64,000 nt of DNA from Phycisphaerae bacterium. Its GTDB lineage: Bacteria > Planctomycetota > Phycisphaerae > Phycisphaerales > SM1A02. A program made the translations under genes and the position numbers. Below the pieces are notes generated by a model. That model saw nothing but the letters and a program-made list of their open reading frames with translations, was not told the DNA's origin and made no database searches. Every line of letters starts with the position of its first letter. Positions within the stretch are counted from its first letter, which is position 1. The stretch covers positions 20,116-84,115 of the forward strand of contig JAEUIT010000072.1 in assembly GCA_016795035.1 (NCBI GenBank). Direction: 5' to 3'. Shown here in pieces: positions 53,670 through 61,939 of this stretch.

Positions 53670-54946
53670 GCCGCGCCGGCGACGTGCGCCTGCCGATCAT
53701 CGTGATCGGCGTGAGCGAGCAGCGGTATTCATGCCACGGCTGCGGCAACTGCTGCCGCGACTTCACCGTGCAGCTTCGACCCGACGACCTCGCGCGGCTC
53801 GAGCGGCAGGGGTGGAAGGAGAAGCTCGGCGAAGAGGTGACGGTCGAGTTCCGCGGCCAGACGTTCCTGCGCCAGCGCGACGACGGCGCGTGCATCTTCT
53901 GGATGGCTGACGGCAAGTGCCGCATCCACGCCGAGCACGGCTTCGAGGAGAAGCCGATCGCGTGCCAGCTCTTCCCATTTTCGATCGTGCCGGGCGAGCG
54001 CGACGCCGCCGTCGGCGTGAACTTCGCGTGCGGCAGCGTGCTCGAGTCGAAGGGAAAGTCGCTGTCGACGCATCGCGACGAACTGGTGCGCATGACCGCT
54101 CGCGTGCCGGAGACGGTCGCGGCGCCGGTGCCGATCATGCTCGCCGAAGGCCTCGTGGCCACGGCCGACGAGATCGACGCGCTCGTCCGCGGTTGCGAGC
54201 GCTGGATGCAACGACGAGACGTGCCGCTGGCGATCCGTCTCGACGGACTCGCGTGGCTGTCGCAGTCGCTCTCGGCTGCAACGTTGACCGGCGTGCGCGG
54301 CAAGCGCTTCGCGGAGCTCGTCGACACGCTCGTGGCCGCGATGCCCGACGAACTCGCGCATTTGCCCATCGAGCCGGCGACCGGACGGCAGATCGCGCTC
54401 CTTCGGCAGGCGGTCTTCGGCCGCACCGAGGATCCCAAGATCCCGTCGCTCGCGAAGCGCGGGCGACTCCGCACGACGCTTTCGCAGCTCTCGCGCAGCC
54501 GCGCGTTCCGCCGCGGCTCGGGCAAGGTTCCGCGCATCGGCGACGGGTTCGCCGAGGGCATTGCGTTCGCCGACGTGGCGAAGGTGCGCCCGCTCATGGA
54601 GTCGCCCGATCTCGCCGCGATCGACGAGCTGCTCGTGCGCTATCACCGCGCGTCGCTTCACGGTCGTCGCCTGTGGGGCGCCGGCTACTACGGCTGGTCC
54701 GTGCGCGACGGCCTCGCCGCCCACGTACTCAACGTTGCATGCGTCGGATGGCTCGCGCAGGTGCGCGCGGCCGGCGCCGGACGCACGGCGCCGTCGATCG
54801 ACGACGTGCGCGTCGCGCTCGGGCGCGTCGACCGCATGGCGGGCCGCGCGCCGTGGCTCGGCGCCGTCACCGAGCGGCTACGGCTTCGCTATCTCGCGCT
54901 CGACGACGGCCTGCGCCGCGTGGTGGCGGCGGTCGTACGCGCGTAG
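53666..54946 (+). CDS. YkgJ-family Cys-cluster metal-binding protein
   Basis: 426 residues starting at an ATGA overlap with rdgB. The N-terminus carries the CHGCGNCC cluster (Cys23, 26, 29, 30), followed by a second cysteine set (CIFWMADGKC and IACQLFPF), the YkgJ/CxxCxxCC pattern proposed to bind iron or zinc. The rest, from about residue 150, is helical and of unknown function. The biochemical role of this family is poorly known; coupling to rdgB suggests only co-expression. No membrane helix is obvious. Confidence 0.8.
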   Translation: MSRAGDVRLPIIVIGVSEQRYSCHGCGNCCRDFTVQLRPDDLARLERQGWKEKLGEEVTVEFRGQTFLRQRDDGACIFWMADGKCRIHAEHGFEEKPIACQLFPFSIVPGERDAAVGVNFACGSVLESKGKSLSTHRDELVRMTARVPETVAAPVPIMLAEGLVATADEIDALVRGCERWMQRRDVPLAIRLDGLAWLSQSLSAATLTGVRGKRFAELVDTLVAAMPDELAHLPIEPATGRQIALLRQAVFGRTEDPKIPSLAKRGRLRTTLSQLSRSRAFRRGSGKVPRIGDGFAEGIAFADVAKVRPLMESPDLAAIDELLVRYHRASLHGRRLWGAGYYGWSVRDGLAAHVLNVACVGWLAQVRAAGAGRTAPSIDDVRVALGRVDRMAGRAPWLGAVTERLRLRYLALDDGLRRVVAAVVRA

Positions 54947-55208
54947 AGAGCGCCCCTTACGCTGCCGTCGGCTCGGTGCGCCCCGCGTCGGCCCGCGCGA
55001 CTCTGGTACGCTTCGAACGCGGCCACCAAGGTCGTGACGACGTCGTCCCCGTTGCATAGTCTCGGACGGACGGTTCTTCGGAGAGGATCAGCAGAGAGAG
55101 GGAGCCGCGGTCCACGACGTGGGCGAATCGCGGTAGAGGAACGCGGCGCGTGCCCGGCGATGCCGGGCGCCGGTCGCATAGTGCGGATGCTGGAGGTCGT
55201 GGCGCCGT

Positions 55209-55799
55209 ATGTCCATTCTGCTCACGACGACGACCCAACTCCTTGCGTCGCTCCGCTCCGGCGAGAACGAGCCCGCGTGGAGCCTTCTCGTCGCGCGATA
55301 TGAGCCGGTGCTCGTCGGCGTGGCGCGGCGCATGGGACTCGGAGAAGCCGACGCCGCCGACGCGGCGCAGCAGACCCTCGTCGACATGGTGCGCGAGGTG
55401 CGCGGAGGGGGATTCGATCGCCAACGAGGCGGGCTTCGCCGCTGGGCGCTAGGCATCCTGCGCCATCGCGTCGTCGACATCGTGCGGGCGCGCCCTGCGG
55501 CGATCGACGTGCGCGAGCGGCGGATCATCGACGTCGATCTCGAGGAGTCGTGGGAGGCGGAGTTCGAGCGACATCTGGCGGTGACGGCTCTCGAGAGCCT
55601 GCGCACGTCGACTCGCTTCAACCCGAACACGCTGCTCGCGTTCGAACTGACGGTGATACGTGAGGTTCCTCCGCAGGCGGTCGCGATCGAGTGCGGGATG
55701 TCCACGGACGAGGTGTATGTGGCGCGCAGTCGAGTCGCGCGGAAGCTTCGCGACACGATGGCCGACCTGCGCAAGGCGTGTCTGGATGCCGAACAGTGA
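55209..55799 (+). CDS. ECF-type RNA polymerase sigma factor (second module)
   Basis: 196 residues. Region 2 shows AWSLLVARYEPVLVGVARRM, ADAADAAQQTLVDMVREVR and the promoter-recognition helix WALGILRHRVVDIVR. Region 4 reads FELTVIREVPPQAVAIECGM with STDEVYVARSRVARKLRD, a helix-turn-helix. It differs clearly from the ECF factor at 48269 and is likely of another ECF group. Its stop overlaps the GTG start of the following kinase (GTGA), so translation is coupled. There is no adjacent free-standing anti-sigma gene. Confidence 0.9.
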   Translation: MSILLTTTTQLLASLRSGENEPAWSLLVARYEPVLVGVARRMGLGEADAADAAQQTLVDMVREVRGGGFDRQRGGLRRWALGILRHRVVDIVRARPAAIDVRERRIIDVDLEESWEAEFERHLAVTALESLRTSTRFNPNTLLAFELTVIREVPPQAVAIECGMSTDEVYVARSRVARKLRDTMADLRKACLDAEQ

Positions 55800-58700
55800 C
55801 ACCATGCCTGACGACCTCCGAGCTTGAGCGACTCGTCAGCGAAGAACGTGGCGACCCGCATGGGTCGGAGGGTGAAGATCGGGGAACCGGCCGCTCTCGC
55901 GCGGCGTGCATCGCGCACGTGGCGGAGTGCGCCGAGTGCAGGGAAGCGCTCGATGAACTGCGATCGAACTGCGAGTTTCTGGCCCGTGTGGCGCCGCACC
56001 TGCGTGGCGCGGTCCGGCGCGCGGAGTCGCGCGATCCGATCAGGCATGCGGGGCTCCTGCCGGGATACCGGTCGCTCGGAGTCGTCGGTTCGGGCGGGCA
56101 GGCGATGGTCCATCGTGCGCATCACGATGCGAGCGGGCGGACGGTCGCCGTCAAGGTGCTTCGGTCGGGATCGGGCCGCCAGCGAGCGCGCCTCGAGCGT
56201 GAAGCGCAGCTCGTGGCAACGTTGAGACATCCCGGCATCGTCACCATCCACGACTGCGCCGATCTTCCCGACGGCGGATTCGCGATCGTGATGGAACTCG
56301 TCGACGGCGTTCCGTTCGATGCCTGGTGCAACGCGGTGCGCAAGCCGTGCGTCGCATCGACGCGCGAGAGACGGCAGCGCATCGCGAAAGTCTTCGTCGA
56401 TTTCGCCGACGCGGTCTCCTACGCGCATCAGAACGCGGTGATCCACTGCGACCTGAAACCTACGAACGTGCTCGTCGACGCGGCGGATCATCCGCATGTG
56501 CTCGACTTCGGCGTTGCACATTCCCTGCGCGAGGAGTGTGACGCGGCCATCACCCGAACCGGCGAGTTCGCAGGGACGATCGCCTATGCGGCCCCGGAGA
56601 CGCTGTCCGGCGCCGTAGTGCGACCGGGCACGCGTGCCGACGTGTACGCGCTTGGCGTCATGCTCTACGAGGCGATCGTGGGACGCCGGCCACACCGGTC
56701 GGGGGATGCCGTCGAAGCGACGGTGCGGGCGATCGTGGACACCGAGCCGCCGAGGCCTCGGTGTGACGTCGGCGGCGAGCGCATCGAGGCGGATCTGGTC
56801 GCCATCCTGATGAAGGCGGTCGCACGCGATCCGCGACGTCGCTACGACTCCGCGTATGCCCTCGCACGCGATCTCGAACGGTGGATTTCGGGTCGCGCGA
56901 TCCACGCCCGTGGCGACAGCACGCGCTATCTGATCGGCGTGTTCATGCGGCGAAACCGCGTTGCAGTCGCCGCGTCACTCGCGGCGGTCCTGCTGTTGGC
57001 CTCGGGCGTCTCCGCGCTCGCCGTGCTGTATCGCAACGCGGAGTCGGCGCGCGGCGAGGCGCAGCAGCAGGCCCTGCGCCTGGGGAACATCCTGTTCGAA
57101 CGAAACCTGCAGGCAGCGCTCGAACGTGCCGACTCCGGCGAGCCCGCCATCGCCGAGACGCTGGCGTGGCGCGAGGCACTGGCACCGTCGTCACCGCGCG
57201 CGATCGATGCCGAGCCGAGCGATCCCGACTTCCTCGCGATGCTCTGGACCCTTCGGCACGTGGTCGCAGGCAATCCCTGCACCGCAGCGGGTCGCGTCGG
57301 GGAGACGGACTTCCGCGGATTGGCGGCGCTAGGCGACGGGCACGTGGTCCTCGTCGACACGGACGGAACGACAACCTGCGTCCGCCTCGACGATCTCGCC
57401 GTCGAATGGAAGGCGGAAACGCCCGACGACCTCTCGCTCGCGGGCCCCCTGGTGGCGACGGATCCCGCCGCGGGCGTGGTCGCGGTCACGACGGATCGTC
57501 GGCGCATCGCGATGTTCGACCGCGCCGGTTCACGAATCGACCCGCCCGTGCCGCTTGAGGTCTGCGCCGCGGGCGACTCCTTCCGGGAGCTCGTGTTCGA
57601 CCAGTCCTTGCTCTGGATCCTTACCGAGCGTGGACATCTACGTGCCGTCCATCCGGCATCGGGAACGGTCATTCACGACTGCCTGCTGGCGCGGGGATAT
57701 CTCGGCGCGTTCCTCGGTGAGCTGAAACGAGGAGTGCTCATCGACGGAGTCGAGGGCACGTCCGACATCGTCGCGCTCGACGTGTGGAGCGGCGACGAGT
57801 TCGGACGGATCGCGACCGATGGAGCGCCGGACGTGCCTTTGCCCGCCGCGCGATGGACCGACGGACGCGTCGTCGCGCACATGGCGAATGGGCTCGCGCT
57901 GTGCGACCTCGACTCCGGAAACGTCGAGATCAGGGACAGGTTCCGCGGCGTCGTCCGAAGCGTGGCCGTGCCTCCGGACGACGTGGCCGGATCGATCGTG
58001 GCCGCGCTCCTCGACGATGGCACGATGCGCCTCGTCGACTTGTCGACGACCGAGAGCGCCGTACGGCTGAGCGGGCATTCGCGCCGCCGCTTCACCGGCT
58101 GCTCGTTGCTCTGGACCGGTCCCGAGTCGCTGGTCACGGCCGGCGAGTACGGGCTCATCCGTCTCTGGGATGCGCGCCCCCACCGGTGGATCACGACCCG
58201 AACGTGCCACGCGCAGTCGGTGGGGCGACTGTCGTTCATGCCGGACGGGCAGACCCTTCTCTCGTTCGGGCGTGACGGCACGGTGTCGTCGTCTGCGCAC
58301 GCATCTCCTCCCGAGCGTACGACCACGCGCACGCTGCCCCTCGACGCACGGTCGGCGCGCGCCGCGTTCAGCGCGGATGCGCAGCTCCTGGCGGTCGACG
58401 ATCGCCAATCGTCGACCGACCGGCGCGTCCTCGTCCGCCGGCTGAGCGACTTCGCCATCATCGGAGAGCACGACGCGGGAATTGCCGTGGGGCCGCTCGA
58501 TTTCAGCCCCGACTCCTCGCGGATGGCGGCCGGTCTTGGGGACTGCGCCATCGGCAAGGCCGTTCTCGGGGTCTTCGATGTCCGTCGTGGAACGTGGCGG
58601 ACCTACGACGCGGCGCTCGGGCAACGGGCGGCAAGTCGTGCGATCCGCTTCTCGCCTGACGGTCGATTTCTGGCGTGGGCCTTGGTCGACGGGCGATTGT

Positions 58701-59248
58701 TCATTCTCGATGTCGATACGCCTCGCTTGCCCGCGGCGATCGCGTTGAACGGTGCGGCGCGCTCGATCGCCTTCAGTACGGACGGAGAACGACTCCTCGT
58801 CAGTTACGACGACGGGCATCTTTCGGTGCTCGAACGCGCGACGGGCACGACGCTGATCGATCTGACGGCACACGCGAACTCCGTCGGTGACGTCGCGTGG
58901 TCGCCGGACGGACGCACGTTCGCATCGGCCGACGCGAGCGGCACGGTGATTCTGTGGTGCGCGGTGACCTATCGGCGCTTGGCGGACATGAGCGTCGGTC
59001 CGACGCCGGTGCAGACGATCATCTTCAGTCCGACCGGGGATCGTCTTCTGATCGGTGACGACCTCGGCGCGATCACCGAGTGGGACTTCGGCTTCTACGA
59101 CAGGGCCCTCGCCCGGTCCGTCCAGGCGTGGATCGATCTCCTGCATCGGGACGGTGTTCCGACGACGAACGCGATGCGCGTCCGGGCGTGGGCGGACGAC
59201 GTGCTTACCTCGGGTAGCACGCAGAGATCGACGGCGAATCCTCCCTGA
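55796..59248 (+). CDS. Ser/Thr protein kinase with N-terminal HxxxCxxC motif and beta-propeller
   Basis: 1150 residues from GTG 55796. The N-terminal segment has HVAECAECREAL (His41, Cys45, Cys48), the zinc-binding pattern of zinc-finger anti-sigma domains. The kinase domain follows (about 90-370), with VAVKVL (Lys120), a divergent Gly loop GSGGQAMVHRA, HCDLKPTN (217-224, Cys in place of the usual Arg) and DFGVAH (237-242). A membrane helix (about 389-411) leads to a long beta-propeller-rich C-terminus (for example IRFSPDGRFLAW, DVAWSPDGRTFASADASGTVILW). Because it follows the ECF sigma gene with overlapping codons, it probably controls that sigma factor. Catalytic activity is likely but unproven, given the missing HRD arginine. 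Confidence 0.88.
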   Translation: MTPCLTTSELERLVSEERGDPHGSEGEDRGTGRSRAACIAHVAECAECREALDELRSNCEFLARVAPHLRGAVRRAESRDPIRHAGLLPGYRSLGVVGSGGQAMVHRAHHDASGRTVAVKVLRSGSGRQRARLEREAQLVATLRHPGIVTIHDCADLPDGGFAIVMELVDGVPFDAWCNAVRKPCVASTRERRQRIAKVFVDFADAVSYAHQNAVIHCDLKPTNVLVDAADHPHVLDFGVAHSLREECDAAITRTGEFAGTIAYAAPETLSGAVVRPGTRADVYALGVMLYEAIVGRRPHRSGDAVEATVRAIVDTEPPRPRCDVGGERIEADLVAILMKAVARDPRRRYDSAYALARDLERWISGRAIHARGDSTRYLIGVFMRRNRVAVAASLAAVLLLASGVSALAVLYRNAESARGEAQQQALRLGNILFERNLQAALERADSGEPAIAETLAWREALAPSSPRAIDAEPSDPDFLAMLWTLRHVVAGNPCTAAGRVGETDFRGLAALGDGHVVLVDTDGTTTCVRLDDLAVEWKAETPDDLSLAGPLVATDPAAGVVAVTTDRRRIAMFDRAGSRIDPPVPLEVCAAGDSFRELVFDQSLLWILTERGHLRAVHPASGTVIHDCLLARGYLGAFLGELKRGVLIDGVEGTSDIVALDVWSGDEFGRIATDGAPDVPLPAARWTDGRVVAHMANGLALCDLDSGNVEIRDRFRGVVRSVAVPPDDVAGSIVAALLDDGTMRLVDLSTTESAVRLSGHSRRRFTGCSLLWTGPESLVTAGEYGLIRLWDARPHRWITTRTCHAQSVGRLSFMPDGQTLLSFGRDGTVSSSAHASPPERTTTRTLPLDARSARAAFSADAQLLAVDDRQSSTDRRVLVRRLSDFAIIGEHDAGIAVGPLDFSPDSSRMAAGLGDCAIGKAVLGVFDVRRGTWRTYDAALGQRAASRAIRFSPDGRFLAWALVDGRLFILDVDTPRLPAAIALNGAARSIAFSTDGERLLVSYDDGHLSVLERATGTTLIDLTAHANSVGDVAWSPDGRTFASADASGTVILWCAVTYRRLADMSVGPTPVQTIIFSPTGDRLLIGDDLGAITEWDFGFYDRALARSVQAWIDLLHRDGVPTTNAMRVRAWADDVLTSGSTQRSTANPP

Positions 59249-59333
59249 TTCGCTGCAAGCTGGCACCTCGACGCCCGCACTGCCTCCCGACATCACGCCG
59301 CGCTCATGCGGCCCAAAGCAGGAGGATCAGTCA

Positions 59334-61844
59334 ATGAGAGCGTCTTCTCGGTGGAAGAGCATCGTTCGGGATCTCGTGCCGGCGCGCGCCGGGACGGATC
59401 GCGGTCGTCGCCGCGTTCAGGCGGAGGTGTTCGCGTCGATTGCCATGGCGCTGACGGTCGCGGCAACGGGGTTCGCGCAGATACCGCTCTGCCCGTCAGG
59501 CACTCCGCAGGCGGCGTTCCCGCTGCAGCCGGGGATGGCGGCCGCGACGTGCTTCGGCGGATATCTCGATCCGTTCAATCCCGGTCTGGGGCTGCAGAAG
59601 GATGGGTTCGTCCTGGCGGTCATGGACGTCCGCGATCCCGCCTGCAACGGCGCGCCGACGGCACCCGGACTGAACTGGTGCGCGCCGGCCTTTCATAATG
59701 AATTTCCCATGACCGCGGACTCGTGGACGGCGGGGACCGCGGCGGGCGGTCCCAAGCTGGGGCAGGTGTTCGGTCTGGCGCTCGACGACGACGTGCCTCC
59801 GAACATCTATATCTCGGCGACGACCGTCTACGGCAAGTTCACCGGATCACCCTATCAATTCGGATCCGGCGGGGCAGGCGGCATCTATCGCATTGACGGC
59901 ACCACCGGGGCCATCAGTCTTTTCTATTCCCTCCCGATCGGTGAGCCCTCCATCGGCAACATCTGCTTCGACGCAGCCTCGCAGCGTCTCTACGTGACGG
60001 AAATGGACGAGGGGCTGATCTATGCAATTCCGAAGATCCCCGGTCCGCCCGTCACGACGTACGACCACGGTGTGGTCGGCCGAGCGTCGGCACTTCTCCC
60101 GCCCATTTCGGGTGACATGCCGACGACCGCGTTCACGAAGCTCGGTCGGCGAGTGTGGGGCGTGCAGGCGTATGCAGGCCGGCTCTACTACGCGGTGTAC
60201 TTCGAGGACAAGGGACGTCCAAGCACCGTCGACTCGAACGAGATCTGGTCGATCGGGCTCGACGCGGGAAACACCCCCTTCGACGTGAGCGACATCCGAA
60301 AGGAATTCAACGTTCCGGCTTGGGGAAGCACGAATCACAGCAATCCGGTTTCGAGCATCGCCTTCTCGTGCACCGGCAAGATGCTGCTCGCGGAGCGTAC
60401 GAAGCAGGCTGACTTCGGCACGCCGCTTCCGCTGGGGAGCGACTCGCACCAGTCGCGCGTCCTGGAGTACGAGCTTGCAGGTTCTACCTGGGCGCTGTCG
60501 CCGCGAAGCTTCTTCGTCGGTGACTACCAGAGTCAAACCAATTGCTCAGGCGGCGCCGACTATGGATGCGATCCGACCGTCGATTGCGATCCGCAGGCGA
60601 ATCCGTTCGAAACGGTCGTGGCGACAGGCGACGCGCTCAATCTCTGCTGCAAGTCGCAGCAGTTCTTATGTCCGGCTTGCGGACCAGGGGGCGACGCCGC
60701 GGTGAGCTACGGCATCCAGATCATGCCCGCAACGGGTAACACCGTCTTGACGCCGATCTCCACCAGCATCTTGATCGATCTCGACGGCGTCGGAGGAATC
60801 ATAGATAAGACACAGATTGGTGACGTTGACGTCTACTGCCTTGGATGCCAATGCATGGACGTGGTCACCGAGTCCATTTTCTGCGACCTCGCGAAGCCGC
60901 CCGCGGAACCGGGGCTCGCAGGAACCTATACGTGGAACTTCTGCGTCACGAATCGCTCGGGCGTGACGGCGCACTACGTGCTGCTGCCATTCCCCGAGGC
61001 GGTCGATCACATCATCCCGTTGCCGGTGCCGCTTCTCGACGGTCAGACGACATGTCTCTCGGCACAGCTGACGCTTCCACCGGACGTGGGATTCTGCTTC
61101 CTGATCACCCTCGCGGACGTCTTTGTCGAGGAGTGCTGCACGATCGAAGTCTGCATCGACGTGCCCTCCTGCGAATGTCTGCAGTTGACTGAGTGCAACC
61201 TTGTGTACGGCGGCTCTCAGCCTGGGGGCGCGCTCACGTTCACGTTCGACAATCTCACAGGAGATACGTTGAAGCATCTCTTCCTCTTCCCCGAGCCTCC
61301 AGGTTCGGGCGTGACGTTCTCGCCCGAGTACTTTGCGATCTCGGTCGGACCCTACAGCTCGTACACCGGCACCATCAGCACGATCATCGATCTCGGCCTC
61401 TCGCCTGAAGAGGGAACGGAAGTCTGTTTCCGCATCAGCGTGCACAACGCGGGGCTGATCGAGTGCTGCTCGCAAGTCGTGTGCTGTGAGGTCGAAATAG
61501 CGCCTGCGTCGGCAAGCAACTGCTGCTGCGCCGACGGCGGCCTCCCCGGTGGCGTTGGCTGCGACGATGCCAGCTGCATGTCGATCGTGTGCGGGATCGA
61601 TCCCTTCTGCTGTCAGGTAGTCTGGGACAGCGTGTGCTGCGAGTCAGCTCTCCTGAATTGCGAGATCTGCTCGAACAACTCGAAGTCCGCGCGGTTCGGC
61701 GACTTTGATGGCGATGGCGTGGTCGGAGCGAGCGACCTCGGCATCCTGCTTGGAGCATGGGGCGGAACCGGAATCGCCGACCTCGACCATAGCGGGGTCG
61801 TTGATGCCGTCGACTTGGGCGCGCTTCTGGGCGCGTGGGGTTGA
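59334..61844 (+). CDS. Large secreted Cys-rich protein with dockerin-like C-terminus
   Basis: 836 residues from ATG 59334, 7 nt after AGGAGG. A long N-region precedes the signal peptide (FASIAMALTVAATGFAQ). The mature protein is beta-rich and probably propeller-like at the front (IYRIDGTTGAISLFYSLPIG, LYVTEMDEGLIYAIP). It then becomes Cys-rich and contains the motif CDDASCMSIVCGIDPFCC, also present in the next gene. It ends with the dockerin-like pair DFDGDGVVGASDLGILLGAW and DLDHSGVVDAVDLGALLGAW. Many cysteines suggest extracellular disulphides. It lies downstream of the second sigma-kinase module (85 bp) and could be under its control. No enzymatic motif is recognised. Confidence 0.85.
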   Translation: MRASSRWKSIVRDLVPARAGTDRGRRRVQAEVFASIAMALTVAATGFAQIPLCPSGTPQAAFPLQPGMAAATCFGGYLDPFNPGLGLQKDGFVLAVMDVRDPACNGAPTAPGLNWCAPAFHNEFPMTADSWTAGTAAGGPKLGQVFGLALDDDVPPNIYISATTVYGKFTGSPYQFGSGGAGGIYRIDGTTGAISLFYSLPIGEPSIGNICFDAASQRLYVTEMDEGLIYAIPKIPGPPVTTYDHGVVGRASALLPPISGDMPTTAFTKLGRRVWGVQAYAGRLYYAVYFEDKGRPSTVDSNEIWSIGLDAGNTPFDVSDIRKEFNVPAWGSTNHSNPVSSIAFSCTGKMLLAERTKQADFGTPLPLGSDSHQSRVLEYELAGSTWALSPRSFFVGDYQSQTNCSGGADYGCDPTVDCDPQANPFETVVATGDALNLCCKSQQFLCPACGPGGDAAVSYGIQIMPATGNTVLTPISTSILIDLDGVGGIIDKTQIGDVDVYCLGCQCMDVVTESIFCDLAKPPAEPGLAGTYTWNFCVTNRSGVTAHYVLLPFPEAVDHIIPLPVPLLDGQTTCLSAQLTLPPDVGFCFLITLADVFVEECCTIEVCIDVPSCECLQLTECNLVYGGSQPGGALTFTFDNLTGDTLKHLFLFPEPPGSGVTFSPEYFAISVGPYSSYTGTISTIIDLGLSPEEGTEVCFRISVHNAGLIECCSQVVCCEVEIAPASASNCCCADGGLPGGVGCDDASCMSIVCGIDPFCCQVVWDSVCCESALLNCEICSNNSKSARFGDFDGDGVVGASDLGILLGAWGGTGIADLDHSGVVDAVDLGALLGAWG

Positions 61845-61850
61845 GTCCGC

Positions 61851-61883
61851 GAGCCCGGGCTGCGCCGTGCGCAGCCCGGGCTC
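61851..61883. terminator. Bidirectional terminator between convergent genes
   Basis: A perfect 15-bp stem (GAGCCCGGGCTGCGC / GCGCAGCCCGGGCTC) with a 3-nt loop lies 6 bp after the stop of the plus-strand gene and 57 bp from the stop of the convergent minus-strand gene. No T-run is seen, so the strand is left open. Confidence 0.8.
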
Positions 61884-61939
61884 GTCCTGTCGTTCCTGCG
61901 CGTCGGGCAAAGATCGCGCAGGCGTCATCCACGTTGCAG

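Noticed and set aside
57638..59296. A 552-codon minus-strand open frame opposite the second kinase
   Set aside because: Arg-rich antisense frame of the propeller region; the kinase frame has clear motifs along its whole length.
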